Origin: CBFGWV01 sp965652545
Lineage (GTDB): Bacteria; Pseudomonadota; Gammaproteobacteria; Competibacterales; Competibacteraceae
DNA: 23,729 nucleotides
Reading direction: 5' to 3'
Assembly (NCBI GenBank): GCA_965652545.1
Contig: CBFGWV010000042.1
Coordinates: forward strand, 1-23,729
Shown here: piece by piece, positions 23,010 through 23,729 of the stretch
Numbering within the stretch: the stretch's first letter is position 1
How the letters are laid out: every line of letters begins with the position of its first letter
Position numbers and translations under genes: made by a program
The notes under the pieces: generated by a model
Database searches by the model: none
Seen by the model: only the letters and a program-made list of their open reading frames with translations
What the model was told of the DNA's origin: nothing

Positions 23010-23516
23010 ATGACCGCTCACCGCTCCGGCTGCCCGATCAATCTGTCCCTGGAGGTCTTCGGCGACCGCTGGAGCCTCATCGTCCTGCGCGACATGATGT
23101 TCGGCAACCGCCGCCACTTCCGCGAGCTTCTGAGTCACTCGGAGGAAGGCATCGCATCGAACATTCTGGCCGCGCGTCTGAAGCGCCTCGTAGAGCTCGG
23201 CATGATCTCGCGCACCGACGACCCCAGCCACAAGCAGAAGGCCATCTATTCGCTCACTGAAAAATCCATCCAGCTCGTCCCCGTATTCGCCATGCTCGGC
23301 GCGTGGGGCCGCAGGCACCTGCCCGTCTCGCGCGAGCTCTCCATCCGCGCCCAATTGCTGGAGGACGGCGGCCCCGAGATGTGGGACGCATTCATGACCG
23401 AACTGCGCGACATCCACCTCAGCCAGCCCCGCCCTGCCGGCGCCCGCTCCGTTTTCGCAGAGCTGCAGGCCGCCTATGAGCGGGTGGTCAGGGAGGAAAG
23501 TGCGAAGGAGAAGTAA
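23010..23516 (+). CDS. HxlR-family winged-helix transcriptional regulator
   Basis: This 168-residue regulator opens with SGCPINLSLEVFGDRWSLIV (6-25), the HxlR-family signature, followed by LRDMMFGNRRHFRELL, an SNILAARLKRLVELGMI recognition helix region and a KQKAIYSLTEK wing. A single Cys8 sits where several HxlR regulators (YodB, CatR, HypR) use an N-terminal cysteine to sense quinones or aldehydes. The C-terminal 60 residues form a helical dimerisation tail. The ATG at 23010 has GGGGGA upstream; the TTG at 22971, inside operator 2, is rejected. Divergence from the DHFR-like reductase and the paired palindromes point to local, probably redox-responsive, control (inference). Confidence 0.92.
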   Translation: MTAHRSGCPINLSLEVFGDRWSLIVLRDMMFGNRRHFRELLSHSEEGIASNILAARLKRLVELGMISRTDDPSHKQKAIYSLTEKSIQLVPVFAMLGAWGRRHLPVSRELSIRAQLLEDGGPEMWDAFMTELRDIHLSQPRPAGARSVFAELQAAYERVVREESAKEK

Positions 23517-23729
23517 CCCCCACTACTGGCCCTGCTTCGCGACGATGAACACCGACTTACCTTTGCCCGGATGCGGTCGATATCAGCTCGGCAATCACAC
23601 TTCAGATTCCACCCAGAAGGGCCGAGATGAGCGAGCCCGTAGACGGGAGCGCAACATAGAGGCGCAGCTCTCGACACACCTCGCGACATCGAGCAACCGA
23701 GGGACTCTCGAGCGCCTCCTAGGCTATCG
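23517..23729. other. Right-end intergenic stretch, no supported gene
   Basis: Downstream of the HxlR gene I see no gene with a start, ribosome binding site and family motif. A plus-strand frame opens at an ATG at 23545 and runs off the window, and a minus-strand 18-codon stretch reads like a protein end (GKGKSVFIVAKQGQ), but each is too short to call. Confidence 0.35.

Noticed and set aside
23545..23729. Plus-strand ATG frame running off the right end
   Set aside because: No ribosome binding site and no recognisable motif in about 61 codons; may be chance.

Overview
The window looks like chromosomal DNA of a GC-rich proteobacterium, most likely a gammaproteobacterium. The clues are a RegB/RegA-type redox two-component pair, a secreted AroQ-gamma chorismate mutase, a TRAP transporter, an HxlR regulator, and a palindromic repeat resembling units seen in many gammaproteobacteria. 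The genus cannot be fixed from the sequence alone. There are no rRNA genes, tRNA genes, CRISPR arrays, complete insertion sequences or phage modules.

Layout. Positions 1-1900 are visibly less GC-rich than the rest. They hold a decayed IS66 transposase remnant (359-564) that converges on a membrane-anchored single-HKD phospholipase D-like gene (573-1361), so this looks like acquired, eroding DNA. Positions 2037-3845 (minus) encode RegA- and RegB-type proteins, divergent from a lipoprotein chorismate mutase (3929-4519). Positions 4526-6390 (minus) pair a DMT transporter with a fold-type-IV aminotransferase resembling (R)-selective amine transaminases. Next come an unknown membrane protein, an orphan DUF6499/DUF2285 protein, a strong hairpin, and a cardiolipin-synthase-like lipoprotein followed by a separate 58-residue PLDc_N membrane protein (8241-9766). 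Divergent from these is a DUF3574 lipoprotein, convergent with a YrbG-type Ca2+/Na+ exchanger (10318-11292). Positions 11554-16850 (plus) hold a hybrid histidine kinase and a complete TRAP transporter (dctP-dctQ-dctM). A 92-bp inverted-repeat element follows.

Positions 17004-22195 (minus) are the most unusual part. The first gene encodes a B12-binding/radical-SAM-type protein related to RiPP-maturation C-methyltransferases, but all three [4Fe-4S] cysteines are replaced (Ser, Arg, Arg). It is followed by a class I/II aminotransferase, a NYN-LOTUS putative ribonuclease and, after a 375-bp gap, a Methyltransf_24 methyltransferase. The window ends with a DHFR-like reductase gene divergent from an HxlR regulator. 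Two matching palindromes lie between them.

How the parts may work together (inference): RegBA is a global redox switch; the hybrid kinase may sense or control the adjacent TRAP substrate; HxlR probably controls itself and the reductase through the twin palindromes; the pseudo-radical-SAM protein and aminotransferase may belong to an undescribed pathway. The small PLDc_N protein may serve as the separate membrane module of the cardiolipin-synthase-like lipoprotein.
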